A stretch of DNA of 64,000 nt, taken from NCBI GenBank assembly GCA_007844125.1, contig CM017558.1:59787780-59851779 (forward strand). The letters are read 5' to 3'. The notes under the pieces are model-generated. The model was not told the origin of the DNA, ran no database searches, and saw only the letters and a list, made by a program, of their open reading frames with translations. A program made the position numbers and the translations under genes. How positions within the stretch are numbered: the first letter of the stretch is position 1; each line of letters opens with the position of its first letter. Positions 1 through 9,908 of this stretch are shown piece after piece. The stretch comes from Sinonovacula constricta. Taxonomy: Eukaryota > Mollusca > Bivalvia > Cardiida > Solecurtidae.

Positions 1-163
1 ATCCTGCCAGGTGATACTATTTAGTATTTAATATAATTGATTTCTCCAAACTAATATGTTAACATCTATATTACAGTTCTGTGTGCTTTATGTATGCATC
101 TCATATTTGTAAAATTGCAACAACAAAAATCAACATATGGTAAGTTGTCTATACCCCCAATAG
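1..163. other. AT-rich flank, no gene established
   Basis: AT-rich sequence left of the microsatellite. Positions 77-139 are bounded by ttacag and a consensus gtaagt and stay open in one frame, so a 21-codon exon is conceivable. The peptide resembles nothing I know. If the YqaJ gene at 6-8 kb began left of the retrotransposon insertions, its missing 5' exons would lie in this direction. Confidence 0.4.

Positions 164-243
<80 letters not shown>
164..243. repeat. (CAT)n microsatellite, probable LINE tail
   Basis: About 26 uninterrupted CAT trinucleotides. On the minus strand this reads (ATG)n and directly follows the 3' end of the minus-strand non-LTR retrotransposon fragment, so it is probably that element's microsatellite-like 3' tail rather than an independent repeat. 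Confidence 0.8.
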
Positions 244-245
<2 letters not shown>

Positions 246-810
246 GTTTAGACTATCCAGGCCTTTTATTAATCCTTATCGAAGGGTGAGGCCTGGCTGT
301 CCAGTCGAGAACGAAGTCTCCCTCTCCAACTACGGCGATCCAGTGGATTAGCGTCACCCATTCCTCTGGATGTACTTTCCCGTTTCACTAGGTCATCGCA
401 AGTCAGTTAAGGTCTACCGAGGCCCGATGACAATCGACATTTAGAGTATGGATCTTTGATATCCATCCTGCACTGTGTTCTGCATGGCCGAACCATCTCC
501 ACCTGCTCGTCTGGAGAATTTCAGAGATATCTTTGTTGTCTAGCTAAGAAAAAATAGAGTCTATGGGTACATCGTCTTCTGTTTGACAAGACAGATCCAT
601 CATATCATGGCTCTATCAATGCGTCGAAGCCTCTTAAGAGTAGCAGCTGTCATTGCCATTGTTTCAGAGCCATACAGCAAAACAGGTCTGATGTAGCTTG
701 TGTAGAGGCGACCTCTTTTTGTGATAGGCAGATGTTTGTTTGTTAAGATTGGAAGCAGCTCTCTGAACTTTTTCCGTGCTGACTTGCATCTTGTTGTTAC
801 AACGAGCTCA
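244..810 (-). pseudogene. 3' end of a non-LTR retrotransposon (reverse transcriptase C-terminus)
   Basis: Remnant of the C-terminal region of a LINE-type reverse transcriptase, read from 810 down to 244. The frame opens with KFRELLPILTNKHLPI, continues through YIRPVLLYGSETMA and LKRLRRIDRAMI, and after frameshifts reaches RWRWFGHAEHSAGW. These blocks are characteristic of the thumb and tail of non-LTR reverse transcriptases (LYGSETW, DRAMIRW and WFGHV motifs). The catalytic domain and the endonuclease are absent, because the element is 5'-truncated at about 810 where LTR sequence begins. Stops and frame changes mark it as dead. The clade (L2, CR1, RTE or similar) cannot be fixed from this fragment. 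Confidence 0.8.
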
Positions 811-870
811 CATTCTTCGGGTCTTGTATTACCATCCCTTAAGGGTCTGTATATAAACAACAACATTACA
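811..870 (+). repeat. Truncated 5' LTR (last 60 bp)
   Basis: Matches the end of the 3' LTR (5627-5689) almost base for base, except one C/T difference and one missing CAA triplet in an AAC-rich stretch. It ends in ...TTACA. The upstream 166 bp of the LTR, including the U3 region, are missing. LINE sequence abuts directly at 810. The retained part lies downstream of the AATAAA of the other LTR, so it corresponds roughly to U5. Confidence 0.85.
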
Positions 871-889
871 TTGGCGACGAGGATAAACG
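871..889 (+). promoter_or_regulatory. Candidate primer binding site
   Basis: TTGGCGACGAGGATAAACG lies immediately after the terminal CA of the 5' LTR remnant, where minus-strand cDNA synthesis is primed by a tRNA. TGGCGAC-type primer sites are common in animal Gypsy elements. I cannot assign the primer tRNA with certainty. Confidence 0.6.
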
Positions 890-937
890 AATCAACATAT
901 TACGGACTGAAGTTATCATTTGGATTACCTGTGGAAA

Positions 938-2497
938 ATGACTGGATTGTCGCCGTTCCCAAAATTCGACGTGTTTGGGGAAGAAACGTCCGTAGGTACG
1001 CGGTGGAATAAATATGTGTCAAAACTAGAAAACCTATTCGTTGGATTAAACATTGAGTCTAAGAAACGACGAAAAGCACTGCTTCTCCACTATGCCGGAG
1101 ATGAAGTGTTTGAGATATACGAAACGTTGAACTTGAGTGACAGCGACTCAAACTATGATGACACAAAAGACGGACTCGCACAATATTTCCAACCGAAAAG
1201 AAACACAGAATTCGAAAAGTATGAATTCAGAAACATGCGACAGTCGCCAGCAGAAACGACGGATCAGTTCGCGACAAGGCTGCGTCAGAAAGCGGAAAAT
1301 TGTGACTTCCAAGACAAGAACAGCGAAATCAAAAGCCAGATTATTCAAGGTTGCACATCAAAGAGATTGCGGCTGAAATGTCTCGAGGACGACAAACCCC
1401 TGGGTGACATCCTCACAATGGCGAGGACAATGGAAATCGCGGACAAACAAGCAAAGGCTATGGACTCGCAAAGCAGTGAAATAAATAAAATTCACCACCG
1501 TCGTAAAAACAAGGATACCAAAGACAAGTCGTCATCGTTCAAACCTCCACCAAAGCAAATGTGCAGAAACTGCGGGGGAAATTTCCCACACCATGGAAAA
1601 TGTCCGGCACTTGGGGCGATATGTCATTATTGCCATAAAGGAAACCATTTTATCGCAGTCTGCAGAAAGAGAAAAAACAGTAGAAAGTATGCGCATGAAA
1701 GTAGAAAGCATGTGCACGAAATCGGACAAAGTGACAGTCAAACTGACGTTACGTCATTAGACAATGAAACAGCATTCAGCGTAAACGTGTTGACAAATAG
1801 CAGGCTTCCTAAAATGACACTGAACATAAATGGAGTACCCACAAGGACTCTTATAGACACAGGAAGTTCAATAAATGTCATAAGCCAAGACATTGTGAAT
1901 AAAATGGTACATAAGCTGAAACTTGAAAAGACAAATACAAAGGTATTTGCGTTTGCACAGAACACACCGCTGGTCATTAAAGGAAAATACAGCTTCACAA
2001 TCGAATCAGAATTAAAGTACACCATAGCAGACTTTTATGTCGTTCAGGGCGCGTCAGTGACATTACTCAGTTATCAAACATCTGTAGATCTTGGTATTGT
2101 TCCAGTCATAAACTCTGTGGACAGTGACATATATGCAGAACTGTGTGACAAATACAAACCCGTGTTTACCGGTCTGGGGAAGCTCAAAGACAAACAGATC
2201 AAATTTCACGTGGACGAAAATGTCGTGCCAATAGCGCAACCGGCTAGAAGAATACCTTTTCACGTGCGGGACAAGGTGGAACAAGAGATCAAACGGCTCG
2301 AGCAAATTGACGTCATCGAGAAGGTACATGGCCCGACCCCCTGGGTATCCAACATTGTCGTGGCACCAAAACCAAACGCCCCGGATGAAATACGGTTATG
2401 TGTAGATATGAGAAAAGCTAACCAGGCATTGAAACGCGAACGACATGTCGTGCCTACAACAGATGACATAATATTGGAACTCAATGGGTCAAAATAA
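938..2497 (+). pseudogene. Gag, protease and N-terminal reverse transcriptase of the Gypsy element
   Basis: The first part of the Gag-Pol frame, starting at the first ATG (938). Residues 1-200 are a basic, mostly helical Gag region. Residues about 208-238 form a nucleocapsid zinc-knuckle region with two cysteine clusters (CRNC...C, then CHYCHKGNHFIAVC). A retroviral-type aspartic protease site, LIDTGSSINVIS, follows near residue 305. Reverse transcriptase begins near 2250 with RIPFHVRDKVEQEIKRLE, WVSNIVVAPK and RLCVDMRKAN. A TAA at 2495-2497 cuts the frame inside the RT palm. The reading frame continues unchanged beyond it, so this is one in-frame stop and not a frameshift. Gag and Pol are fused without a programmed shift. 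Confidence 0.9.
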
Positions 2498-4375
2498 TTC
2501 TCAAAAGTAGACTTCAACAAAGGCTTCCATCAACTTGAATTAGCTGAAGAATCAAGAAATATGACAGTGTTTGCGTCACACGTTGGATTATACAGGTACA
2601 AACGTCTTAACTTTGGAGTAAATGTTGCCCCGGAAATATTTCAAAATGAAATCCGGCAAGTGCTTACAGGATTAGAAGGAACCCTTAATATTTCCGATGA
2701 CATAATAATTCATGCTCCAACCAAAACTCTTCATGACCAGAGACTTGAAGCTGTCTTAAAGAGACTTCAAGAAAAGAACCTTACTCTCAACAAACAGAAA
2801 TGCGAGTTCGGAAAAAGGTTTCTTAAGTTCTATGGATATGTCTTTTCTGACGAAGGTATTAGTCCAGACCCAGCTAAAATTACAGCGATCAAAAATGTAG
2901 CCGAGCCAAAGAACGCGGGTGAACTGAGGTCATTCCTGGGCATGACTAATTACCTGTCAAAGTTCATCGACAGGTATTCAACCATAACAGCACCGCTGCG
3001 CAAGCTTTTGAAAGATAACATCGAGTTTAAATGGACACAGCGCCAACAAAAAGCATTCGAACAGCTGAAGCAAGAGCTCTGCGGCAGCACGGTCATGACA
3101 TATTTTGACCCTAAAAAGCAAACAGAACTCTGGGTAGACGCAAGTCCGGAGGGGGTGTCCGGAATATTAATTCAAGAAAATAAGGTAGTAGCTTATGGCA
3201 GCAGATCGTTAGAGCAGAGGTATAGCCAAACAGAACGTGAAATGTTAGCGTGCGTGTGGGGCTGTGAACATTTTCATATTTATTTGTATGGACAGAAATT
3301 TCGGCTAGTGACCGACTGCAAACCATTACAATCTGTTTTTACAAACTCTAACCGCATACAATCTGCTCGACTTGAAAGGTGGAGATTGAGGCTGACCACA
3401 TACAATTTCACGGTGAAACATAACCCCGGGAAATCAATGATCGCCGATTATTGTTCAAGGCATCCAGTTAATGGGCAATCAAGCAAGAGCATCGCGGAGG
3501 AATATGTCAGATTTATAGCAAACTCCGCGGTACCAAGCTCATTAAATCTCAGTGACGTGGCAACCGCGACGTCTGAAGACTGTGTGCTGACATGCGTTAT
3601 GGACGCATTACAAAATAACACGTGGCCTAAACAGACATGCTCAGGGGATGTCAGATTCAACTGTTATCAACAGTTGTCAGACGAACTGTCAATCGTTTCA
3701 ACTGACAGCGGAATTGTTCTTTTACGAGGCACAAGGTTGTGCATCCCAGACAGCCTGCAGAGACAGGTCGTTAACCTCGCACACGAGGGACACCAAGGGC
3801 GAAACCGGACCAAGGCATTAATTCGTGAATCGTGTTGGTTCCCATATCTTGACAAACTGGTTGATGAGCAATGCAAAACTTGTATCCCATGTATGTCCGC
3901 ATCGCCACATTCGACACCGGAACCAATTAAGCCAAGTCCACTACCAAATGGGCCATGGGACGAAGTGTCCGTAGATTTCTGTGGACCATTCCCCACAGGG
4001 GAATACTTTATGGTTGTTATATGCGATTACGGCAGATACCCAGTTGTAGAAAAACTGTCAACCTTGACCGCGTCGAACGTCATCGCACATCTTGAAACAA
4101 TTTTTGGGATGTTTTCTGTGCCAAATATCGTAAAAAGTGATAACGGAGCACCGTTCAATAGCCATGAGTTCGCCAAGTTTGCAAGTAACATTGGGTTTAA
4201 GCACCGGAAAATAACCCCACTTAACCCGAGAGCCAACGGCACTGCTGAAGCCTTTATGAAACCATTGGTGAAAACTATGAAAACTGCATCAGCTTCTGGG
4301 AAAAACTTTAAATCCGAATTAACAGTGTTTCTCATGAATTACTCCACACCCAAGCACAAACCTGACACCATTTGA
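2498..4375 (+). pseudogene. Reverse transcriptase, RNase H and integrase of the Gypsy element
   Basis: Continues the same frame after the stop at 2495. The RT palm has NFGVNVAPEIFQ and the catalytic ISDDIIIHA near 2690; ISDD replaces the more usual YxDD, and both aspartates are present. RNase H starts near 3127 (ELWVDASPEG, SQTEREMLA, VTDCKPL). Integrase carries the H2C2 zinc module (HEGHQG ... CKTCIPC, about 3780-3895) and a complete catalytic triad: D in VSVDFCGPF, D in KSDNGAPF, E in NGTAEAFM. The frame then shifts by one near 4340 and ends at TGA 4373-4375. All catalytic residues survive, so the copy is fairly young despite two disabling changes. Confidence 0.92.
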
Positions 4376-4379
4376 ACTC

Positions 4380-4841
4380 ATGTTTAACAGAAAAATGAAA
4401 TCAAAACTACCGAAATTCTCAGTGCCCAGAAACGACAAATATGTACGTCAAAGAGATACACATTCCAAACTTAAGAACAAACAGTACGCTAATGTCAAGC
4501 GAAAAGCGAAACCTTGCACATTACAACAGGGTGACCCTGTTCTAGTAAAACAGACAATGAAAAATAAGCTATCAACACCATTTACCCATAAACAAGGCTA
4601 CGTCGTCCGCCGAAAAGGGTCGATGATAACAGTACGTTACGAGGGTCGAGAAATAACCCGCGATTCGTCACACTTCAAGCTGGTCCCAATGCCAAATAAC
4701 GTCGACAATCCAACGCCAACGGAACGTGGTCGTAACGCTGTTCATCCAGATACCAACCTTCTTCCTAACAACATCAAATCACCCCTTCGACGTTCGGATC
4801 GACAACGTCGCAAGCCAAAGCGGTGCAGGGAGAATTATTGA
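4380..4841 (+). pseudogene. Integrase C-terminal tail of the Gypsy element (shifted frame)
   Basis: Continues the integrase in the next frame after the shift near 4340. It is very basic (MKSKLPKF, VKRKAKPCT) and contains the small-barrel C-terminal integrase fold region (QGDPVLVKQ, VRRKGSMITVRYEGREITR, SSHFK). It ends with the RRSDRQRRKPKR-type tail common in Gypsy integrases. The stop at 4839-4841 is the natural end of Pol. The apparent ATG at 4380 is internal and not a real start. Confidence 0.88.
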
Positions 4842-5450
4842 AACAATGTGTTTTGAAAAAACTGGCCATCATAATGCCTCGTCATTTATGAGCGGTTTTT
4901 ATAAGTGTGCTAGTTGTTACTAGATCATATGTGTTAGAAAATGTGTAAGCGTGTTTGGTGTAAATGAAACAAACGTGTTTAATTTTACAGGTCATAATAA
5001 TACCTGTTTTAATAAACGTGTGTGTTAAAAAGTTCATCAAAGGGCAAATTTCCTTGGATTATTTTATTGCCGTGTGAATTAAATGACTAAGACCACTGGC
5101 AGACATTTCTCATTAATTAACAGACATCTGACAATGTCTAAACATTTCCCTGGAAGTCCAGAACAATGAAAATATTATTTATGTCTTCAGTTTCGTATCA
5201 CTGACTTTATTATATTATAGCTTTTGAATTTTGTACGAGCTAATTATCATAGTGCTTGATTTTAAGACACTGACATTGATGGATACTTTTATTCCTTTTT
5301 GTGGGAAGAGAATCTGAGATTGATCAAATCTGCTAAACTAATTGATTTAATAGTTTAAAGATCTGTTCATACTGTAGGCCACATATCGTTTAAATCTCTC
5401 CGTTATAATAGTAATGTATTAGGCTAATATCATAAACATTTCATTCGTGT
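4842..5450 (+). other. Non-coding 3' region of the Gypsy element
   Basis: AT-rich sequence between the end of Pol and the polypurine tract. No envelope-like or accessory frame longer than a few dozen codons is visible. Confidence 0.7.
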
Positions 5451-5460
5451 TAAGGAGGGA
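5451..5460 (+). promoter_or_regulatory. Polypurine tract
   Basis: TAAGGAGGGA directly precedes the TG that opens the 3' LTR, the position and composition expected of the plus-strand primer of an LTR retrotransposon. Confidence 0.8.
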
Positions 5461-5689
5461 TGTAGCGGCCAAGCTCGCCCACTGGCTGATAAGCCCCGCG
5501 CGGCTAAGCCCGCCCATTGGCTGATAAGCCCCGCCTCTCTAATCATATAAGATTATTGTATGCTTGTATTGAAGGGTAGTTGTTGTCGGAGAATGTATGT
5601 GTGAGCAGCTGAATAAAAGTGTAAACCATCCTTCGGGTCTTGTATTACCATCCCTTAAGGGTCTGTATATAAACAACAACAACATTACA
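5461..5689 (+). repeat. 3' LTR of the Gypsy element
   Basis: 229 bp starting TGTAGCGG and ending TTACA. The U3 part holds two tandem 35-bp copies (5465-5499 and 5500-5534), each with an inverted CCAAT-like box (CTGGCTG/ATTGGCTG) and a GATAAG site. A weak TATA-like atcatataag lies at about 5543. AATAAA at 5611 is the likely polyadenylation signal. The last 63 bp match the 5' remnant. Confidence 0.9.
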
Positions 5690-6074
5690 ACAAGGGTCAC
5701 ATCAAGAGAAATTTGGTCATTCTAGATAACAAATGCCACCAAAACGTGTTGGTTAAGTGCCCCTATCTTTGTAGATTGTAACAAATACATTTTCTTCACC
5801 TGTCAGCCAACATCTTAATAATAATGGTTGTGCATTAGTGTGTGAAATCAGTAAATATATATGCACAAGTTTATATCTTCTTGACCATACTTAATTTACA
5901 TAATATTAAAAAATTTAAAAAGAATTATCTCGTGAATAAGTTTATTATTTAGTTTCAGGTACATGACAAATGCAAAAAACAAAGTAGATTGGATTTATAT
6001 GTTTTGTGTTGTCTTAATTTGTTCGGATTTACAACTTCATTATTTGTTTATCTCAATTATCTTTACTACTTTAG
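5690..6074 (+). other. Probable intron sequence upstream of the SWIM exon
   Basis: AT-rich, no coding frame. It ends in a pyrimidine-rich tract and ctactttag, a good acceptor for the next exon. The exon coding the first zinc ligands of the SWIM finger should lie upstream but is not between the 3' LTR and this acceptor. Confidence 0.5.
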
Positions 6075-6201
6075 GTTGGGAGAAACATGCAGCCATGTAG
6101 CAGCCATACTCTTCAAGGTGGAGAGAGCAGTCCGATGGCAGTACACAGAAAAGTCTTCCACTGATGTGGGCCGAATGTGGAATCAACATTTCAAAGAGCA
6201 G
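6075..6201 (+). CDS. SWIM zinc-finger exon of a YqaJ-type nuclease gene
   Basis: Internal exon bounded by ttag and gtaagt. It begins with the last base of a split codon and ends on a whole codon. It codes LGETCSHVAAILFKVERAVR and then a short W-rich stretch. C-x-H followed by VAAILF is the second half of a SWIM zinc finger (CxCx(n)CxH), a module found N-terminal to YqaJ nuclease domains in many invertebrate proteins and thought to bind DNA or protein. The first CxC pair must be in an upstream exon that is not seen. The reading phase joins correctly to the next exon at 6743 (reads VDPSPV). Confidence 0.8.
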
Positions 6202-6742
6202 GTAAGTTACTCCCTTTTTTAGACTGTCAGATGTATAAACATTACATGTATATAACAACAATAAAACACCAAATCTTGCAACTATGCTTGTGTACTTATC
6301 ATCAAATTAATGAGTATTTTCAATTGATATTTTTTTTTTCATTAATTCTTTTTGCAAGAACCCTAATAAAAAAGAAAGAACACACATTTTGTTTCTTTGT
6401 AAACATTCTAAAGGGAATTATGTATCAATAGAAAGAATTCCATTAAATAATTCCATCAAGATATCTGAATAAAATTTGTAGTTAACTGAAGTGAAAGCAA
6501 AATACCTTTTGTCACATTTCAAAAATTTATATTTGTAATAACATTACAATTACATAAACAAATGAGGAGTAAGTATGCATCTTGATGTTGAATTGACCAA
6601 GAATTGTTAGTATTTGTAATTTTCTTTGCCCAGTGGAATACTTAAACAGCCCGTGCCAAACATACCCTCATTGTGATATATACATGTACTTTACTTTCTG
6701 TAGATGTTAATCATGAGCCTGAAATACCTTTTATTGTTTAAG
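6202..6742 (+). other. Intron between SWIM and YqaJ exons
   Basis: Opens with gtaagt and ends with ttgtttaag. AT-rich and without coding signal. Confidence 0.7.
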
Positions 6743-7946
6743 GTTGATCCTAGCCCAGTTACAAAAATGCAGCACCTGTTTGGAAACAGAAAAAAAGATA
6801 GTTGAGTCAGTGACGCCAACCAGTAGAGATCCTCTGCCATCTTGTGATGACCTGAAGGCACTGTATGCTGTCTGTCCTGATGCATCATTCTTCAACTTAA
6901 TTCCGCCAGTTTTTCCAGAACAACAACAAAAGAAACAACACCTCACAGAAGAACCCCTGCCTCTTCTGCCATTAAGTTTGTTTGAAGAAAAAAACAAAGA
7001 ATTGTGTGAAAAGGACTTAAAGCATAGGGTAGAGTGTATACAAAGTTCAACAGAAGTCACATCACAGCAGATAATAACACTTTTTAACAAAACAAAGACA
7101 CAAAACATATCACCTTTTTGGTATAGACACAGAGCTGGCAAAATAACAGCATCAAAGGCTCATGACATTATAACAAGAAAGGAAACAACCTGTCCAGACA
7201 ACCTTGTGATGCGTGTTGCAGGCTACAAGTCCTATGACCTAAGCAAGAAAGATGGTGTTAAGTGGGGACTTAAGAATGAAGCCAGTGTGAGAGACATGTA
7301 TGCAAAACATGTCAATGTCCAATACCAAAACTTCAGCTGTGACACATCTGGGTTTCTTGTTAGTGACAAAAACCCATTTTTTGGAGCAACAGCTGATGGT
7401 GTCATCAGTTGTAATTGCTGTGGGATTGGAACACTAGAGATAAAGTGTCCCTTTAAGCACAGATCTGTGATGGCACAAAATGCTGCAAAAGAAGACAAGG
7501 ACTTCTGTCTTGATGAACATCTAAATCTCAAGCGTACTCACAGGTATTACACGCAAGTGCAATTCCAAATGATGGTGTTTGATGTGCAGTACTGTGACTT
7601 TGTCGTTATGACACAGCCGTCAGGTACACCAGTGTTAGTTATAGTTAGGGTTGGTCGGGAAGGTGACTTCTTGGAGAAGCTGCAGAGAAAGTGTTCTGCC
7701 TTTCTGAAGGATTATCTGCTTCCTGAGCTGCTTACTTCCAGACTGAAAGATAAGCAGATGTCAAATCCAACAATTGAACAATATGAACAATTGCAGCGTT
7801 GGTGCATCTGCAAGGAACCTGAATATGGAAAGATGATAATGTGTTCACATGAGGGCTGCCAAATTGGTTGGTTTCACTACAGATGTGTAGATGTAAAACG
7901 TAAGCCCCGTGGAAAATGGCTTTGTCCAAGGTGTAACCATGATTAG
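6743..7946 (+). pseudogene. YqaJ/lambda-exonuclease-like nuclease with C-terminal PHD finger (N-terminal frameshift)
   Basis: Last exon of the nuclease gene. The PD-(D/E)XK fold of the YqaJ recombinase family is clear: FWYRHRAGKITASKAHD (entry helix), WGLKNEASVRDMY (helix glutamate), GATADGVI (catalytic Asp; the usual Pro is Ala), GTLEIKCPFKHR (E-x-K), and YYTQVQFQMMVF (Q motif). After a linker, residues from about 7800 form a PHD finger: WCICKEPEYGKMIMCSHEGC, GWFHYRC, WLCPRC (Cys4-His-Cys3), a module that usually reads histone H3 tails. The spliced frame enters as VDPSPVTKMQHLF but shifts by one at an A7 run (6790-6796), after which it is open to TAG at 7944. Activity is therefore doubtful unless the A7 is an assembly error. 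Family members degrade or trim DNA ends. Confidence 0.88.
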
Positions 7947-8125
7947 TGATGTGTTTGATTTGTTATTATTGAGGTCATAATATAGAATTCTTGGACTGTC
8001 ATTGCTGTCGTGTTTTTACAAAATTTAAATATCTGTGATATCATCTTCAATATTTCACCTCTTACTTCCTGTTGTTGTTTGAGAGAAGCAGACGTGTTTA
8101 AGGTTCTTAATTTGACATGCCATTT

Positions 8126-8133
8126 CCATTATT
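8126..8133 (+). repeat. Target-site duplication, left
   Basis: CCATTATT, repeated exactly at 9037-9044 on the other side of the hAT-like element. Eight bases is the hAT duplication length. Confidence 0.9.
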
Positions 8134-9036
8134 CAGGGTTGGCAAAATGCCGGCAAATATGAGTATTTTCCATGCCGGCGGTATTTACCAGCAAATACTG
8201 GTTGATTGAATTGACCAGTCTGGAATATATACAATATTCCCTATTATCTTCATTCATATGGATAATATCAAGTTTACCCATCAATTGCCATTTTATTTAT
8301 ACTTAAGTTTTACACTTTATTCATAATAAATAAATATTTAAGGGGCTTTGGCACTAACCACTGTCTTGCAGTTAATGCATCTAGCATTAGTCTTGTTGTC
8401 TTGGTCTACAATGGCAAAAAAGTTCCAGACTGGATCCTTTGGCTTCATAGTGAATAGTAGCTTGGTAATAGTGGGGAGTGCAGTTATAGAAATGATGATG
8501 ACAAGAGAATTTCTGTCTGTTATAAATGTAACTCAAGAATGAAGCCATACAGATGACACAGTAGCTCATGTCATACCAATATACAACCACTTGCTTGCAC
8601 CTAGACAAATTGTCTAGGTAATTTATGACACTTTACTGTTGTCTTTGTTGCCCCTAGCTATTACAGCCCCATGTTTGAAACCTGTTGTTTTAATTGTCTA
8701 GACAATATGGCTTCGCTTGTTAAATGTCAATAGCAAGGTGCACAGGTGAATTTGCATTAATTTCTCACCTGCTGTATTTTAGGTTCTAAGTAAAAAAGAC
8801 AGTTATTTAAAAATTAATTTTGCCCTATGTGCTTATAATGATTACCTGATATGATATTTAAATAAAATGTCTGAGTAATTGAATTATTATTATGATTATA
8901 CATTAATAACTGTCAACTAAATTGAGATTTCTGTAGTATTTTAAGGCAAAAAACCTCATCTTTGTAGTATTTGCCACTTTGGGGAGTATTTTCCAGGCCG
9001 GTAAATACCGGGGGTGGTATTTACCGCCCAACCCTG
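8134..9036. mobile_element. Non-autonomous hAT-like DNA transposon (903 bp)
   Basis: The termini are inverted: the left end starts CAGGGTTGGC and the right end finishes CCCAACCCTG. Inverted similarity extends over about 70 bp and includes repeated GGTATTTACC and GAGTATTTTCC blocks. Exact 8-bp duplications of CCATTATT flank it. CAGGG-type ends with 8-bp duplications are diagnostic of the hAT superfamily. The interior is AT-rich with no transposase frame, so it depends on an autonomous partner. It sits between the stop of the YqaJ exon and a polyadenylation signal, that is in the 3' UTR or just beyond the gene. Confidence 0.92.
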
Positions 9037-9044
9037 CCATTATT
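9037..9044 (+). repeat. Target-site duplication, right
   Basis: CCATTATT, exact partner of 8126-8133. Confidence 0.9.
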
Positions 9045-9193
9045 TTACATCACAATATAAATGATTGTACTAGTAATAAAAGTACATGGATAGACCAATG
9101 CCATGAATATATATTTTAGCATTTCTGAATAAAACATTGGTGTTTATTTCCTATTTATTTTATTGTATAGGAAATATGTGATGCTGTCTTTTC

Positions 9194-9199
9194 AATAAA
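9194..9199 (+). terminator. Candidate polyadenylation signal for the YqaJ gene
   Basis: AATAAA within ttcaataaaagttattttgaag, followed by a T/G-rich stretch. Removing the 911-bp hAT insertion would place it about 340 bp after the YqaJ stop, a plausible 3' UTR length. Confidence 0.4.
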
Positions 9200-9908
9200 A
9201 GTTATTTTGAAGTTTGTCATTGTTTTGCTTATTTGTGTTTCCCTTATTGGTAGCAATACAGAATAAGAGTTTTAAAGTAAAATTTCAACTTTCTTTCATG
9301 CAGTTTTTAATTACATATTTTATTTGAATGAATGATCTCTGTTAAGAGAAACAAAAAAAAGTGTAATGTTAATCCTTTATTATCTTGATATGCACATGTG
9401 ACATGGTAACAAGCATACTAAAGCTAAGAAATTAAAAGAATACACACAATATAACAGTTGTATTATTTAATACCCTTGTTTACCTAACTGCTCTATGCCT
9501 ATACATCACCATTTGACTAATAAAAAGTTACCTGCATATAATCATGCTTAAATTACTCATGAAACTTTTAACATAATGAAAAATAGTACTAGTAATTCAG
9601 ATGGAAATTTAAGTTCAATTTACATATATTTTTCATGCTAATCAGTTTTAAACTCCCATTAAAGCAACAAATACAATAATATTTCAAATTAAGGTCACAT
9701 CCCTTTAGAGAGGGGCATCTCCAAGTGGAGTAATGTGACTGCTGTAGGGTAAAAACGTTATCCAGAACAAACATTGCATATAATATATATGATAACACAT
9801 AGATTTTCTGGATAGCCCGCATACTTCCATTATGTGGATAACAAATGACCCCTTACAATTTAGTGTTGGCAACAACACTCAATGTCTACATTATTTATAG
9901 AGTATACT
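9200..9908. other. Spacer between the convergent genes
   Basis: AT-rich sequence separating the 3' ends of the nuclease and transposase genes. No coding signal seen on either strand. Confidence 0.6.

Larger units (their letters stand above)
811..5689 (+). mobile_element. Ty3/Gypsy-type LTR retrotransposon, 5' LTR truncated
   Basis: Element bounded by a 60-bp 5' LTR remnant and a full 229-bp 3' LTR. In order it carries a primer-binding-site candidate, one long gag-protease-RT-RNase H-integrase frame, about 600 bp of non-coding sequence and a polypurine tract. Integrase lies after RNase H, the Ty3/Gypsy order rather than Ty1/Copia. Gag and Pol share one frame and no envelope-like frame follows. 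One stop and one frameshift break the coding region. No target-site duplication can be checked because the left end is missing. Confidence 0.92.

Noticed and set aside
77..139. Possible 21-codon exon with a consensus donor
   Set aside because: Good gtaagt, but the peptide matches nothing in the YqaJ family and the acceptor is weak. Kept only as a note.
94..351. Open frame through the CAT microsatellite
   Set aside because: Most of it is a poly-isoleucine run made by the trinucleotide repeat and then antisense LINE sequence.
4842..5450. Envelope gene in the Gypsy element
   Set aside because: No open frame, signal peptide or transmembrane segment between Pol and the polypurine tract.
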